From Toxotes chatareus (lineage: Eukaryota; Chordata; Actinopteri; Toxotidae), in the NCBI GenBank assembly GCA_016801885.1, contig CM028888.1, forward strand, positions 5,130,501 through 5,194,500: DNA of 64,000 nucleotides. The letters run 5' to 3'. Made by a program: the position numbers and the translations under genes. This document shows, piece after piece, positions 1-13,905 of this stretch. The first letter of the stretch is position 1, and each line of letters begins with the position of its first letter. The notes below the pieces were generated by a model. The model made no database searches. It worked only from the letters and a program-made list of their open reading frames with translations, and had not been told where the DNA came from.

Positions 1-1699
1 CCCAGACTTTCAAATGTGGACATTTTGTCAATTAATCAGAATTAATTGTTAAATAAGAGGAGATTTTTTTTTTTTAAATTTTCTTATAATATGCCAAGAT
101 TGTGAAGAGTGTGGGATCAAGACATGCTCTGACGGGGATCCTGTCTGTTCCACAGGGTCTAAAAGAGTCTAAGTTTTGAAATGATGTTCAGTCATAATGT
201 TGTGAGATGATATTCAGTTCACAGGCAGCAGCTGTAAATCATCTTTTGTGAACCCGTTAAAAAAAATGCATGAGAAAATGAAAATTTGCAGATGCACAGA
301 AAAGGTTTGACTCTAAAATAATTTTGAAAATGTACAAACAAAATATGTGAACAAATAATCTGAACAGTGAGATTACACAAAAAGCCTGAAAAAGGAATAC
401 ATTTCTGAATTTCTGACTTCTGATTAAAAGCAGGGAACTGAGTGTTAAGTTCCAATGTTGTGTCAGAAGTTTGAAGGGGAACGCCACTTATTTTTACACA
501 TCAAAGTCTGTTTAAGAGTCTTGAGGAATACTACTGCCTATGTGAAAAAAAGTTATGTAAAACCTCTTGTGCCTCCAGAGGGAGCAGCGCAAAGTTTAAT
601 AAATTGCGTTGGTTGGGTCTGAAAACTATTAGAAAAATATGGACAGTGTGAAGTTACCAGACCAGAATTACATCTATACATCAGTAATTGCAGCAGTTTT
701 AATCATGATTTTCTACCGAGTTTGACAATGTAGGAGTGAAACGTTAAATCAGTGAACTCTTTATAAAATTTACTACAAATTCTGCTCACATCTTTACATC
801 CAAAACAGTTTTATCACCCACTTAGGTTTTATTCACAGAAACAGACATATTTTTTTTTGCATTTACACACAAAATTAAAATTCTAGCATGGATCAAGGAC
901 AGTGTGCAAATTTTATCTTCTGCACTCATGATTTTTTTACACATTCACAGGCTTTAACTTCTCATGCAGTATTTTTCCACTGGCTCACAAAAGGAAATAT
1001 ATAACCACAGGCTATTAGATCATCATTTTCATAAGCTCAGACCCTTTAAGGCCCCATCTTGATCCCATATGTGGTAGAGGGGGCTTACGGTAGTTGGCAG
1101 TATTATTGGCAGTATTTTCTGAATAAAAACCTAATTCCAAATCCCAGCTAAAACCTCTAAAACCTCTTGCCAGCTTCAGCTTTGGTTTTCCCCTTTAGTC
1201 TTTTTGAGAAAAGATTTTTTTTTCATGTTACTACATGTCACAGAATTCCCAGAAATACACCATTTGGCCCTCCTATAGGAAACATAGATAATGGGAAAGA
1301 AAATTGCTTTGACTTGTGTAAACTCCTTCACACACTGGCTTCATAAAACACTAACTAATTTCTTGCACAGAGCTTACACCTCTGAAGAGGGCTGGAAGTA
1401 ATCTTTGGTTAAGAGTGCAATGACGATTGTCTGAACAGCTCATCAGTGTCCTAGATGTTTGACTGTGTGGGCACAAAAGTCTCTTTAATTTCTTGTGTGG
1501 GAACTAAAGCCTTTTATTGATTGAATGAAGTAGGAGGTGCATGATGAAAGAAAATTTGAGTCACTTCAGAGGCATATCCACATATGAACACAAAAGCCTG
1601 GTGTAATTATTTGCTGTCTAAAAGGATATATTACTAATTATGCCATTAGTCTACTGCCATGTATTTTGTCAGGATTGTGTGTCTGTTTGTGAGCCTTAC
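1..1699. other. fat3 intron (partial)
   Basis: Intron following coding exon 5 of fat3. It is A/T-rich with no exon-like, RNA-like or recognisable transposon sequence. Confidence 0.6.
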
Positions 1700-1898
1700 C
1701 TGTTTTTGGGTTGATAGAGAAGAAATTCTGCGGGTTGCCAGCAGAGATGCGATAACTCAGACGGCTGGGTGTGGCAGTGAGGTCAGGGTCCTGCGCCTGG
1801 ATACGGATGACTGACACATCCTTTGGAGAGTTCTCCATTACGACTGGGTGGTAGATAGGATCCGAGGTGAGGGGAGCATTGTCATTCACATCTTCTAC
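1700..1898 (-). CDS. fat3: fat3 coding exon 5 (last in window)
   Basis: 199 nt, phase 0 to phase 1, acceptor TTTCTCTCTCAG, donor ACAG|GTAAGG. It encodes VEDVNDNAPLTSDPIYHPVV and SYRISAGNPQNFFSINPKTG, a cadherin linker and the start of the next repeat. The next fat3 exon is not in the window. Confidence 0.92.
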
Positions 1899-4800
1899 CT
1901 GAGAGAGAAAGAGAGGGGAAGAAAAAGAAGAGGAAGAGAGAGTCAAAGCTGAGAAAGGCAGAAAAGGCAAGGGTTGGCAGTGTTGCTTCTATTTTAACTG
2001 TCCTATCTGAGATGGATCAGAATTGGCAATAGATGTTCAGATAAAATATAACCTTCTAAATCATCATGTATGGCGTTGTTGTGTGGAAAATCCATCTGCA
2101 GATTTTAATATCTTTGTTAATCACAGACTGATGAAATGCAGCATGGACTGGGTTTGGGTTGATCTGTTATCAATCACAAAATGGAAATTTATTTATCAGA
2201 AAATGTCATAGGTGTCACACTTTAAATGCAGTGCAAATTAATTTCCCTTCTTACAGCATAGATCTCGGATATTTATGGCAAACAGAGCGTTGATTGAGTG
2301 TTTGCTGGGAGGCACAGAGAGCCAAGACGGTTTGGCCGGTGAATGAGGAGCACCTGTGCCTGATTAATCTCCCTATTTTTGTCTGTGATGAAGAGGCAAG
2401 GAGTAAAGCACCCGATCACATGGCAGCACCTGAATATCCCGAAGCTAGACAAGGCTGCTTGTTTTTTCATACACTGCTGAACTCTTCCCCAAAGGGACGG
2501 CAGTGTTGCAGCAGTGATGTGTGTATTTGAGTGTTTAGACAGTGGATTACTGAGTGCCACATAAAATAGAAGCTAAAGCAGATAATTCCCTTCAGTGTGA
2601 ATCTCTCTTACAGACTGAGCATTGCTATAATTATCCACTGCAGTGTTAGTGTGGATGTAACACTCCACAATAAAACACAATAATAGTGTCAAAACTAGCC
2701 TGCAGTTAAATATTGGCAGGCTGTAAAAGTTAAGATGCCAATCTGTTGCCAGCACACCTAAAAGAAAACGTCCTAATTTTCTGAGCAGAAAAATGTAAGA
2801 AGTTGTTTGAAAACTGCATGACATCAGGAGCACTGGGCGTACAACCAAATAAGGTATAGACAGTATAATAAAAATACAGTAAAAGCCAAGAAGACATACA
2901 ACTGAATCCTTTGTGACAAAAATTTGGTTGGATGTGGTGGAAACTAACTCCAACCAAACTACTTTGCAATTATCAAACTATCACCCTCCACTAGACTTGA
3001 ATGAAAGCTTTAAAAAGCTAAGCTCCTTTGCAGCATGTGACACCTGAGAAGCTGCTGTACAAACCTTTTAGTGTGACTTGGTGTGCAAAGGCCAATTAGT
3101 ATTTTAAAGTAGATACTAGCTATTTTCTACTCGTACATTTTGGGCCCTTTGCTGACTAATTTGGGACTAATTCAGAATTCAACTGCTTGTGATTTGCAGA
3201 GTTATAAAAACTATATCTAAATATATTAAGCGTGATGTTGTTGTATTTTTGTGACTGTGGCAAAGAGGCGTATTTATGCTTATCTCTCTGTGCAAAAATC
3301 AAAAGACGTTTCCTTGACATAAAGCCTTTTATGCATGCGTAGTATAATGTGAATATTGGCAACAGGATGTGCTTACCTGGATGAAGACTTCAATCGAAGC
3401 TGACAGGGGTGTAACCCCTTTGTCTGTGGCATAGACTGTAAGCCAATAGGAGTCTTTGGTCTCACAGTCCAGGATACCAGCAGTGTAAATCACGCCTGTT
3501 GAAGCAGAGAGAAAGATTAATGTAGTTGTTACCTGTGCTTGATAATACATATCTAGTAGGTGAGTCTGTGTGTGAGTACGTGTGTGTAGGGAGAGCCTGG
3601 GTGTCCTCACTGGAATACAACCCTTAAAGATCTCATGGGAAAAGTCTTTGAATACTAAGTTTCCACAGGCAAGGACAGAAATTTAGAGTAAACTTTGTGT
3701 CCTGGCTTCAGTGACATTTACAGGCATTAGTAGTGCCACTGTAGTCACCTTCAATGTTTCAGCTTCTCTACAGCTAATCACAGCTGACCAAACTGCTCCC
3801 GCTGCTATTTGCTTGGTGCTAAACGTACCCTGAACTGCCCTACACCAATAAATCCACACACACACACACACTCACACACCCAGACACTCATACACATTGA
3901 CTGGCGTGTGTTTAGTGGCCTTGAGGAAGATGAGTAGCTGACAGCTTTGGTGACCTCTTGAGGGACAAAGAGAACACTCACAATGGATGACACACGGGTG
4001 CCTCTTTTTTTTTAAATCAGTCACGCAGGACTGTCCATGTAAACACTAGAAAAATGACACACACCCTCAGACGTGAGTTGACATTCCAAGTTTTTGGGTC
4101 CATTCATGTCATGTCTGTGCATTGTCAAGAGCACTGAAGCACAATGTAGCAAGTGAGTGTCACACAGTTTATTAAAATATATATATATCAAATTTAGGAT
4201 CAAAAACATATTCTAAATAGTTGGATCATTTCTTTAACCAAAAATTACTCAGGCCAGGTAGGAATAACTGAATTGATCACAGGTGAGCAGTTCAACAAAC
4301 ATCATCAGATCTCCAGTTCTCTGTTAAATCATGGCAGTTTTAAGAGAAAGCTATTCCCAGAAACATATGAATCCGTGACTTTGGCTAAGCTGAAGAAACT
4401 CAGTAAGAGCTGAGACATATGTGTGAGTCGATGCTTGCAAAGTGCATGAATTTGTGCTTGAGTACACAAACAATTAATCCGCACCAAATGGTAGACAGGG
4501 CTCAGACTGGATATTTACTTTGGCTCTTTCATGCTTATCTAAACCTGCAATCAAACTTATTATAAATAAAAACCGGTCGAGGTTCATGACATTAGTGAGT
4601 TTATGGTCTCAAAGACTTAATCTGTGTTGGTATTGCCATTAGAATCAGTATTAGAGGTAGTGGGGGTAGTTGTAGGAGTATTTTTTGGTGTTGGTTGGGT
4701 GGTCTTATAGTTGCAGATGGGCCTGTTGTCATGTCAAATCCATACTAATAAACTGACTTTCCACACGTCTTAATTTCAATCATGTTGCTGCCATGGCAAA

Positions 4801-7800
4801 ATAACTATTATGTTACAAATAAGCAAAGTAGTAAGGTAAGTCATCATCAGCATCTGAGTGTTTTTACTCCGTCCCACTTGACAAGTGACAGCATAAAGAT
4901 AGATACACAGAAAACCCATTTTATCAAATACTGTGTTTCCTTAGCCATGTAGTACAAAAACAAGACCATACTGGGGATTCCTTTAATTTAACCAAAACAA
5001 ATGAAGGCCTATGTCCCTGTCTCCAGGGAGGCAGAGACGGCCAAGACAGTTCAGCCCAGACTCCACGCCCCCCGGGTAAACATGCCCAGTGCCACTCTTG
5101 CTTGATTCCGTGCCCAACCTCAGCAACCCTATTAAAAACATTTTTTGCAGGATATCAGCTAAACATTTACGAAAATATTTTGTTCAGTGAAAAAACAAGA
5201 GTGCAAATGTTCCATCTCAGCAATCCTTTCTGAATAGATTAAAAAAGACAACAATTGATCTTTTCATACATATAGTAATTTGTTCGTGCTGTTGGAGAAA
5301 TTAAGTTGATTTGCTGTCATACAGTGGACGTCTGCTGTTCCATTCAGCCACAAACCCCAAATGTCCATGTGATAGTAATATAAGCATCCAAATCAGTGAC
5401 TAAAGGTGGGATTGCATGGCCTTTTCGCATACTTGGAGTCAGTCTTGTTGCTGCATGGCGAAGGTGTTGCCTTATCACCAGAAAGTGTATGTGTGTGTAT
5501 GTCAGATTATGACTAAGCAGCTGCCCAGGGAACGCACAATGCATAGTAAGAGTGTTTGCTGAAACACATCCTTGCTCTGTCGTCCTTGACCATGTCCTTT
5601 TCAAACCACATCTCATCTCTGTCAGATAGCTCGACACAGAGAAACGAGGAAAACAGAGCTGGCTGTTTCAAAAGCTCTTTGAACTTTAAGACCGACAGGC
5701 ACTATTCAGTGAATTCAATATAAATCTGACTTGACAGCATCCATTCTCACCATAAATAACACACTTCAAAGAGTGGACGAAAAACTGAAGGGTCATGGCA
5801 TGTTTTCTAATCTAGAAGTTCACAATACACTTGGGTTTACATCCGTCATGTCTATTCAGCTCCTCCATTCTTGAAAAACGGGTTTTGGGGTCCCCACTAT
5901 CTGTTTAATCCCACCATATCAAATAATCAGTTCAGAGTTTGCTAAAAAAAAAATGCTGTGTCTGTTTCTCTGCATCTTGAGACAACTGAATAGGCAGAAA
6001 AGAGGACACCAGAAAATATAGCCTGCTAATTTTTAACAAATGCAGAACAGATTACTTTTTAAAAGTGTGCTTGCCTGTAACTTAAAGAATGCTTTATCCT
6101 GCCTGTGACAAATCCTGGAGCTTGCAAACCTGCTAATAGAGGAGCAGGGGGTTCTGACAGCTGCCCAATGAGAAATTGCAGTGCTTGCTTTCCCCCTAAC
6201 CAATGACAAGAATACCAATTTCTGTTCAAAGTGCAGGAGTGCTAAGGACTTAAGCCGGAGAAGATCCTACTTCAGATAGCCCCTGTACTTTCCACCCGCA
6301 TAGTAGTGAGTCATCTTAAACATCTAAATACTGTATGTGGGAAAATGGGGCGTTCATAAACAGCAGATATGACGGACAGTGGGAATGTCATGGGCTATAC
6401 ATGATGCATCATCGAGCCAATTCACAAACTACAAGGGAGGCAAAGGCAGAGTCAAAGTTAAGACAAGCAAAGTTAAGAAAAGCTAAACAAAATGGATTTC
6501 TCACATTTTTTCCCATTCGCTCTGTCCCTTTTACTCTATCTCACTGTCTGTCTCACTTTACCTTCCCACACTTAGTTTTGGCAAGAGCCACAGATTGACA
6601 AGCAGTCAGAGAAGAGCCACTCAATATGGAAGCTAAATGCATGATGGGAGGACAGAGCCGCGCTACATTGGCCACATACGAGAACACTGGCTTCTGTGCT
6701 ACAAGATGAAATGAAACACTTCCTCTTCTAATTAGATCCCAGAATGGCACTGGTCAGAAACTTTTCAATTGCTTATTATATAAGGAAAAGAAAAATACAA
6801 CAAAAGCTGCAACTTAAAAAACAAACTCCCAAAAGAAAAAAAAATCTAAAAATGTCTGTGAGGAAGAAAGCCGTATTTTCTTCTGACACTTTTTATCTAC
6901 TCCAGACTCCCCTGCATCCTCTTCCTTCCTCTCTTCGCTTCACTTCCACTCCCCTCTCCCTTCACTTTCTGCTCTGAGAAGCACTCTGATTTCCCCTGGA
7001 AAATCTGCACTCAATAAACTTTCTCACTGGCTGTGATGCTCTTTACTGAGGTTATAATACTAAACTAAATAAAAGAACCCGATGCTATTACAGAATATTG
7101 TATGGATCTGTCTATGTTTTCTGTACACTGTTTTGTCTGTGAGTAAGTATATACACAATACTTAGATTATTATGTATATATAGTTACATATATGAAGAGA
7201 CAGATACAGAGAGAGAGTGAGGGAAAGAGACATTCTCTCTGTCTGTCCATCTGTTTCTCTCTCACTTTCTCTTTCAACTACAGTCAATACTAATTAGCCT
7301 AGTTAAAGGTCAATACAGGCCTCCAGTGATGGTCATGTACAGTAGGGACCAGTGTGGCAGGAGAGGCCAGAAGAGGAATGCTGTCATTTCTTTCCCTTAA
7401 AATTAAGATATAAAATAAACTCTAGTGACTAAAATTAATCCCAGCTGCTTATTTTTTAGGCTCTGACCACTACACTGCAAATTGCTATTGACAATTGATT
7501 TTACTAGTATAGATTATTGTTCTAATTATATAACTACGAGTGCTGAAATTTGGGTTTACATAATGATTTTTCACTTCTCAAATTTTGCAGTTTCAGAGTT
7601 ACTAGTATCTATATTGCTAACAAGCAAAATGCATGTTGTTTTTAACTGAATTCTCCACATTTTAAGTAAACTGGGTTTCATTAGTCAAAATGAAAACATG
7701 AATGTATCAAGTGCAATGAAACCAGTGATTTGTTCCTTCATTTTATGTGATAATAAAATTTTCCAGATTGAAGAAGAAAAGCAAATAGTCTCTCTAATAA

Positions 7801-8437
7801 CTAATCAATAAAAATGAATTCAACTCGATTAGAGATGTGGTAATAAAATGTGAGTAATGTGTGGTGAAAAAGCTTATGAAATATTGTGATCAGTACTGAT
7901 TAAATCATAACAAGTGCTTATTACATTGCTGTAATGTAGTTTATCTGGTTTAATTTCAGTAGAGACTGTTAGCAGGCAGGACAGTGACATATTCTGGACT
8001 AATACAATAAAATAGTGACCTGTACCTTAAGCCCGCAAAATTTCTCAGCTTTGCTTGTTTATACACAATACCATACTACTGAAGTACTAAAGGAGATGTG
8101 TAAAGGACTAATTTTGGAGCTTGATGCTTGAGTGTTTCAGCACCATGGAAAGAGACGTAGAAGGATAATAGGTTTAAAAGCTTCAGCACCATGGATAGAC
8201 ACAGAGACTACAAGAAGTCTTGACGGGAAAGCAAGGGTTTTCGGTCACACCTTCTTCTTCTTCTGTTCCCATGGAAATCTCAAATATGCACACTTTGCCA
8301 CCTTGGTATTTGCAGAGCTGTCAATGGGAGGGTCTCAGATTCAAGCCAATATCTCTGTGCTCATAAGAGTCTCCGATGGAAATATAGCAAATGCCAAGAT
8401 CTTACCCAGCAAGTCATATATATATATGTATACACAT

Positions 8438-8478
<41 letters not shown>

Positions 8479-11400
8479 TATATATGTATGCATATGTATG
8501 TGTGGTAGGCCTATTTATTCTGTACATGAACTAATATGAACTGTCCTATTTTCATACTGGCTATTTGATTCATTTTATCCCTGGGTGAGTGAGTCACGGT
8601 TTCTTGTTTGGATCAACATGTTTTCAGCTGCGGTTTGACACTGCAGGACAGTTGGAGACAGCTCCATGCTTTTTTTGGGTCAGGCCTCCTTAAATAAGTC
8701 ACAGTGATTTCACTACACTCAGAAAGGATGGGGCTGCTGTGCAGGAGAGCCTTGATCAATGTTATCCACATAGCACTGGATCACTGTTGTCCTGAGTGGC
8801 CTGGGGCCCAGCCAGTGTAGCTGTGCCATGCTGCCCTCATTACAGTAATGATCTCCCAGTACACAGCTCCCACGTGAGGTCCCATCAACACACTGACTCT
8901 GACTGTACCTAACACTCTCTTCACCTCTCTCTAATCGGCAAATTCCCTCAACAAACATGCAACTGGTGAGGCTTTCTCTGTATCACTTGCAATGCAAATC
9001 CACATTGTAATGGAGGCAAAAATAAAATAAAATCCGACAGGTGAGCTGCAACTACACACAAGTGAAAGCCATCACTAATGGCAAAGAAATAGCAAGATTT
9101 CCTGTGATTAGCAATACATTTAGATGTTGATATTCCAAGCATGAGCCGTACGTTATTGGATTTTCACTTTACATAAATAGGCTTCAAAATCGATCTTGTG
9201 CCACACCTGTGTCTTCATCAATGGTGAAAGTGCCGAGTCCGCTGCCTCCTCTGACAGAGTACCTCAATACACCATCTCGTCCCTTGTCGTCATCCTTAGC
9301 GCTGACTGTCAGGACACTTGTGCCGGTGCGAGAGTTCTCCTTCACTGAGCCTCTCACGGCAAAATCGGGGAAGTAGGGTGCATACAAATTCTCATTGACA
9401 TCCACCACCTGAAGAAAAGTAATGGTTCACTTTAATTTTGATTGGCATTTCCAATTGCAAGTGGCATACTGCAACTTGTCCTTAAACATTACATTTCATT
9501 GCTGTGGGTTGGTCTGGGGAGTTTTAGTGTGCCATGCTCTAACACTGCATTTCTACCCTGAGAATAAAAATGTGGGGAGCATTAAAGAGAAAATGAATAC
9601 ATTGGAAGCTTGAAAGGAACCAACAAAACTATCAATGTTAATGCCTAATTGATGAAACTTATCATTTTTCCTAATATAAAGCTGTATGTGTGCGTTTGGT
9701 GTGTGTGTTACCCACCTCCACCTCCACAAACGTCTGACTTCTGAGGCTAGGTACGCCCCTGTCCTCAGCAAGTAATGTCAGGTTGAAAAACTGTTGTTTC
9801 TCAAAGTCCAGCTCCTTTCTAATCCTCAGCACCCCACTCACAGCATTGATCTGTACAAAGCATGACAACCCCATACATCATAGACTGTGAATTAACAGCG
9901 GATCAGCATGTGCAACCATATAGACAACACAAATAGTGACATCACCTACCTCAAAAGTGCCATTGAAGTCATTAATCAAGGAGTATCTGACTTGCCCACC
10001 AGGGCCAATGTCTGGGTCCTGAGCCTGCACCCACGTAATCACAGTCCCTGGTGGGAGGTCTTCTAGTACTCGAGCACTGTAGCTGCTAGGGATGAAAGCT
10101 GGGGCGCAATCATTGACATCATCCACTATTATACTAAGAGTGGTCACTGACGACCGTCGAGCGCCTCGTTCAGCCTTGTCTCTCACTTCAATCTTCAATG
10201 TGAACACTGGGAACGTTTCTCTGTCCAAGTAGCTAGCAACAAATACACTTCCAGTTTCACTGTCAATACCAAACTGAGGGACACTGATCAGCATTATGTA
10301 GGAGAGCTGTCCATTTTGACCCATGTCTCTGTCAAATGCAATGATAGTAATAACTTCCGTACCAATGGCAGAGTTTTCTGAGACAAGAGCCGAGAAGTTG
10401 TCCTGATAAAACTGGGGGTCGTTGTCATTTGCATCCTCAATGATCACAGTGAGCAGTCTCCAGCTGGACATCGGAGGAACGCCCTGATCGTAGATGGTGA
10501 TATTGAGGAAGTAACGATCCAGTTGCTCACGGTCAAGTGGCTGCAGCATGGTTATCAACCCATTCTCCATGTTGATATTGAAGCAGTTGTCTTTGTTACC
10601 ATCAGATATGGAAAAGAGAACACGGCCGTTGAAACCTGTATCACCGTCTCGTGCTCGCACCTGAAATACACTGGCACCGACAGCGAGGTCTTCTCTCACC
10701 AGAATACTAGTAGGCAAGGCCTCAAACTGTGGAGCCTGTTTGTTCATAGAGAAGAGGTCTGTATATCTGTCATCTGGTCTTGGTCTAGCCATTGCAGACG
10801 CTTTTGAGAGCATTTTTTCTGCCAGCAGCTGGGCTACCCTGGTCTCTTTGCAGTTGAACCCCCTGGGTAGCATCCTACCCCTCACCACAGATACATTCAC
10901 AAACGTAGGATCAGAGAACATCTCTCCATCTGTTGCAACCACTTTAAGGTTGAAAATCCCATTTTTTAAATTATCCACTGCTAACGATCTTTTCAGTGAC
11001 AAAGCCCCAGAGTCTGGGTTTAAGTTGAAATAGTCTAACTCGTTCCCAGACAATATCTTATACTTCACCATTCCCAGCTCATCCATGTCTACAGCTGACA
11101 AGGTCACAATAGTCTGGCTGACAGGAAAGTCACGGCTTATCATCCCCCTGCAAGAAACCCTCTCAAAAAGAGGCTGGTTGTCGTTGATATTTATCAGACG
11201 AATTGTGACATTAACCTCACTCTCCCTTCTGTAAGGTGAACCCCAGTCAGATGCTCGAACCGCAAAAATATAGATATCATCTGACGACTCAAAGTCCAAG
11301 TCTCTTGTTATCCTCACCTCACCTGAATCTTGGTCTACGGTAAATGGCAGAGACTGCTCACCACTGATTGTGTGGGTTACAAACCCATTCTCTCCTTTAT

Positions 11401-13905
11401 CGTAATCCACAGCAGACACTACAAGAACAACAGTGCCTACAGGTAAGCTCTCGTTGATTGAAATATCATAGAATGGCCTGTTGAACACTGGAGAGTTGTC
11501 ATTAGCATCCTCTATGATGATTTGGACCCTTGCTCGCTGCTGACTGATAATATCAACCACCTCCATCACTATGAAATCCTGTGATATACTTGTGAGCTGC
11601 CTTGTGGTCGTAATAACTCCAGTCAAAGGGTTTATGTCAAAGTACACTGGATCTGAAAGGCCGCTGAAACTGTAATTGACACTCAGAGAAGCTGAGGAGA
11701 TTTTCACCACCTCTACAATAGTGCCTGGGGGAGCTATTTCACTCAGCTTGACTTCATAAACATCTTTCTCAAAATTCGCCAACACTGGGTCTGGCTTTGT
11801 AACCAACAACTGAACAACCTGGATATTAGAAAACTTAGGAGGTATACCCCTGTCTTTAGCCTGAAAGGTTATATTGCAGCCATAGGGGAATGTATCCCAG
11901 TCGACAAATTCTGATGTTTTAACCCTGTACTCATTCCCAACAGGTGATCGATCAACCACAAACTGTTCCAAGGGGTCACCCTCAATGATGGACACCCACT
12001 CAATATCCCCAGCTATACCCTCGTCTTTGTCCTCCACAGTTACTGTGGCATAGACTGGGTCCTTGTCCGTCCACAATGGAACGACAGCAACTGCAGTGAG
12101 AACAGGAGCAAATTCATTAACCCGCTCCACAGTTAGGATCAGCCTAGCCGTGCTGCTAATACCACTATTCCCATAGAGTTTCATCCCTCTGTCGACCACC
12201 TGAACCTCCAGCTCAAATCGGTCCTGTTTGTCCACCCTGGGCTGACCCGTCAGAGTGATGACTCCACTGGTCGGATGAACGGCAAAGAGTTCAACTCTGT
12301 TCCTGAAGAAGTAATAGAACTCCCCGTTGGAGCCCATGTCAGCGTCTGTGGCTGTTACACGTCCAATGCTGGTACCCAGGGGGGCGCTCTCAGGGACGAT
12401 GAAGGAATAAAAGGTTGGGGAGAAGAGAGGTCGGAGATCATTGGTATCCAAGACCTTGATATAAACAGTGGCTAAAGCCTCTAGGCCTCCTTGGGCAGAT
12501 GCCTTAACAGTCAGTGTGTAATTGTCCTGTACTTCCCGATTCAATGTGGCACCACTGCCTCCGTTAGTGCGTATGCGGAGGAAACAAAAATCTCCCATTA
12601 CAAACTCCTCAGCCTGGAAGATTCCTTCATTGTCTCCAGATGTAATAGAATATTTTATGTCTAAAGACCGAGGTGGAGCAAGAATGATGCCCATTTTGAC
12701 CTCACTTCTCGTATAGGTTCTTGTAGCAGAGTTCTCAAAGACAGAAGCATTATAGGCAGGCTGGGTGAAGAGCAGAAGGCCTTGTCCTGCCCTAGGTTCT
12801 GGCAGGAACTGGGCATGGGTTGAAGGGAAACGGAGAAGGAGGAGGAAGAAGCAAATAAAATGGAAAAGAGGAGGGAAGCTGAGTAGAGGAAGCATTTTTC
12901 CCCACCGATTAGCCTTCATCACTATTCCATTAGCCAGTCACCCTATATTTGGAAAGAATAAAAAAAGAAAAACAGATCTCGATTCAGTTGGTGTGTTGTT
13001 AGAGACATGTACTATGCATGCTAAAAATTTGATAAAGAACAGTGAGACAAAAGTTACAAAGACATTTCAGGGGCACTGCTGATCACTACGGGGATTTGAT
13101 GGCATATTCAATGTTGAGCTCAAACTGTCTGCATTCAAACAGTGAATATCGCACCCGAAAGGCTCAGAAGCAAAGACTGACATGTCTTTAAACAAACCAC
13201 ATCAAACGCACAGTGCACTTACACAGCCTCTGTGAAATAAATCATGTCATCAAATAAAATAACAGCAATCAGAAACAATCACGGCTACCATAATAAATAC
13301 TACCTGAAAGACACACTGGCTTGTTATTCTTTAGCCACTGACTACCAGTGTGATATTTTCACAAGAGAAAATGTAACTAGAACAAAAAAAGTTATCATCA
13401 GGTTATCTCAAATGCACAGCTGAAGTTTGAAGCCATTTATTAACTGACCGAGAAAAAAATGGAAAATGAGAAAAACACTTTTTTTTTTACATTACAAATG
13501 CCTTTAAATTTTGTATAGGCTACTGTAGGCTATACTGAACGTTGTGTGCATCGCCTTATAGCCTATAGAAACCTCTTCTCGATCATGATATAACTTAAAC
13601 AGACAATAAAAATAGGAATAAACTAACTCATAATAATATATATTTTTTAAATTGAGCCTATTTATACTGCATATTTGAATTATGGTATAGATTAATATCA
13701 GCACCAAATAGGCTGCCATTGAGACTGTCTCTCTGGCAGGGGAGATATTGAGGTGCATTTATTGTCTCCCATACTGATGCAGAACTCGTCCCGTCTCCGT
13801 GTAAAAAGCCACGAGTTCATTAAGCCACAGTCTGTTACTAAAGTCATCAGCTTAATAAACTACATTGCACATAGACTTCTCTCACACGTCGCAGCGTGTC
13901 TTACC
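1700..13905 (-). CDS. fat3: fat3, protocadherin Fat 3 (5' part of gene)
   Basis: FAT3 is a giant single-pass atypical cadherin at the cell surface, used in planar polarity, neuronal morphology and adhesion. Five coding exons are visible on the minus strand (9950-12919, 9716-9850, 9207-9408, 3377-3495, 1700-1898); their phases join without a break and give about 1,208 codons. Human FAT3 is about 4,600 aa, so only the N-terminal quarter is here and the rest lies left of the window. The protein opens with a signal peptide and continues as tandem cadherin repeats with DANDN/DVNDN linkers and LDRE motifs. I chose ATG 12919 because the upstream in-frame GTG is not a start. Identification as FAT3 rather than FAT1/FAT2 rests on remembered similarity (for example the VMENSPKDVSVI stretch) and on the neighbours chordc1, tyr and grm5. 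A 5'-UTR exon ending at 13905 is inferred. The fat3a/fat3b assignment is open. Confidence 0.92.
1899..3376. other. fat3 intron between coding exons 4 and 5
   Basis: 1,478 bp between phase-matched exons. No conserved coding or repeat element recognised. Confidence 0.7.
3377..3495 (-). CDS. fat3: fat3 coding exon 4
   Basis: 119 nt, phase 1 to phase 0, acceptor CTTCAACAG, donor CCAG|GTAAGC. It encodes GVIYTAGILDCETKDSYWLT and on to the end of that cadherin repeat. The usual LDRE motif reads LDCE here (Arg to Cys), a small departure from consensus. Confidence 0.9.
3854..3878. repeat. (CA)n microsatellite
   Basis: Short CA dinucleotide run in a fat3 intron, imperfect at its right end. Confidence 0.85.
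8416..8503. repeat. (TA)n/(CA)n compound microsatellite
   Basis: Alternating TA and CA/TG dinucleotides interrupted by short GT blocks, inside a fat3 intron. Confidence 0.9.
9207..9408 (-). CDS. fat3: fat3 coding exon 3
   Basis: 202 nt, phase 0 to phase 1, acceptor CTTTTCTTCAG, donor ACAG|GTGTGG. It encodes VVDVNENLYAPYFPDFAV and the following cadherin strand segment with the KENSRTGTSV motif, closely matching the corresponding FAT3 segment. Confidence 0.9.
9716..9850 (-). CDS. fat3: fat3 coding exon 2
   Basis: 45 codons, phase 0 at both ends, acceptor TTTGTACAG, donor GTGGGT. The residues INAVSG...LDFEKQQFFNLTLLAEDRG form the second half of a cadherin repeat. A competing donor GTAACA five bases further on (9711) would break the frame with the next exon, so GTGGGT is chosen. 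Confidence 0.85.
9950..12919 (-). CDS. fat3: fat3 coding exon 1 (large N-terminal cadherin exon)
   Basis: Contributes exactly 990 codons, ending GAG|GTAGGT in phase 0. Residues about 1-36 form a signal peptide: basic start, long Phe/Leu-rich core, THA before the likely cut. The rest is about nine cadherin repeats with Ca2+-binding linkers such as DTNDL, DANDN, ININDN and DVNDC. An acceptor after a long pyrimidine tract lies at 12943-12944, 23 bp before the ATG, so the exon begins at 12942 with a short 5' UTR. One very large first coding exon is typical of FAT-family genes. Confidence 0.93.
12943..13904. other. inferred fat3 5'-UTR intron
   Basis: Bounded on the minus strand by donor GTAAGA (13904) and acceptor TTTCCAAATATAG after a long pyrimidine tract. 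No coding or repeat content was recognised inside. Confidence 0.45.

Larger units (their letters stand above)
3496..9206. other. fat3 intron between coding exons 3 and 4
   Basis: 5.7-kb intron, the largest of fat3 here. It holds a (CA)n tract near 3854-3878, a GA-rich stretch near 7199-7265 and a (TA)n/(CA)n compound microsatellite at 8416-8503. I see no further exon. Confidence 0.7.

Noticed and set aside
570..590. CTCF-like CCTCCAGAGGGAGCAGC
   Set aside because: Two mismatches to the core at informative positions, single copy, no supporting context; too weak to annotate.
8132..8539. 135-codon open frame in a fat3 intron
   Set aside because: The second half is a translated (TA)n/(CA)n microsatellite; not a gene.
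12920..12922. GTG as fat3 start, one codon before the ATG
   Set aside because: Eukaryotic initiation is expected at the adjacent ATG (12919); the GTG adds nothing to the signal peptide.
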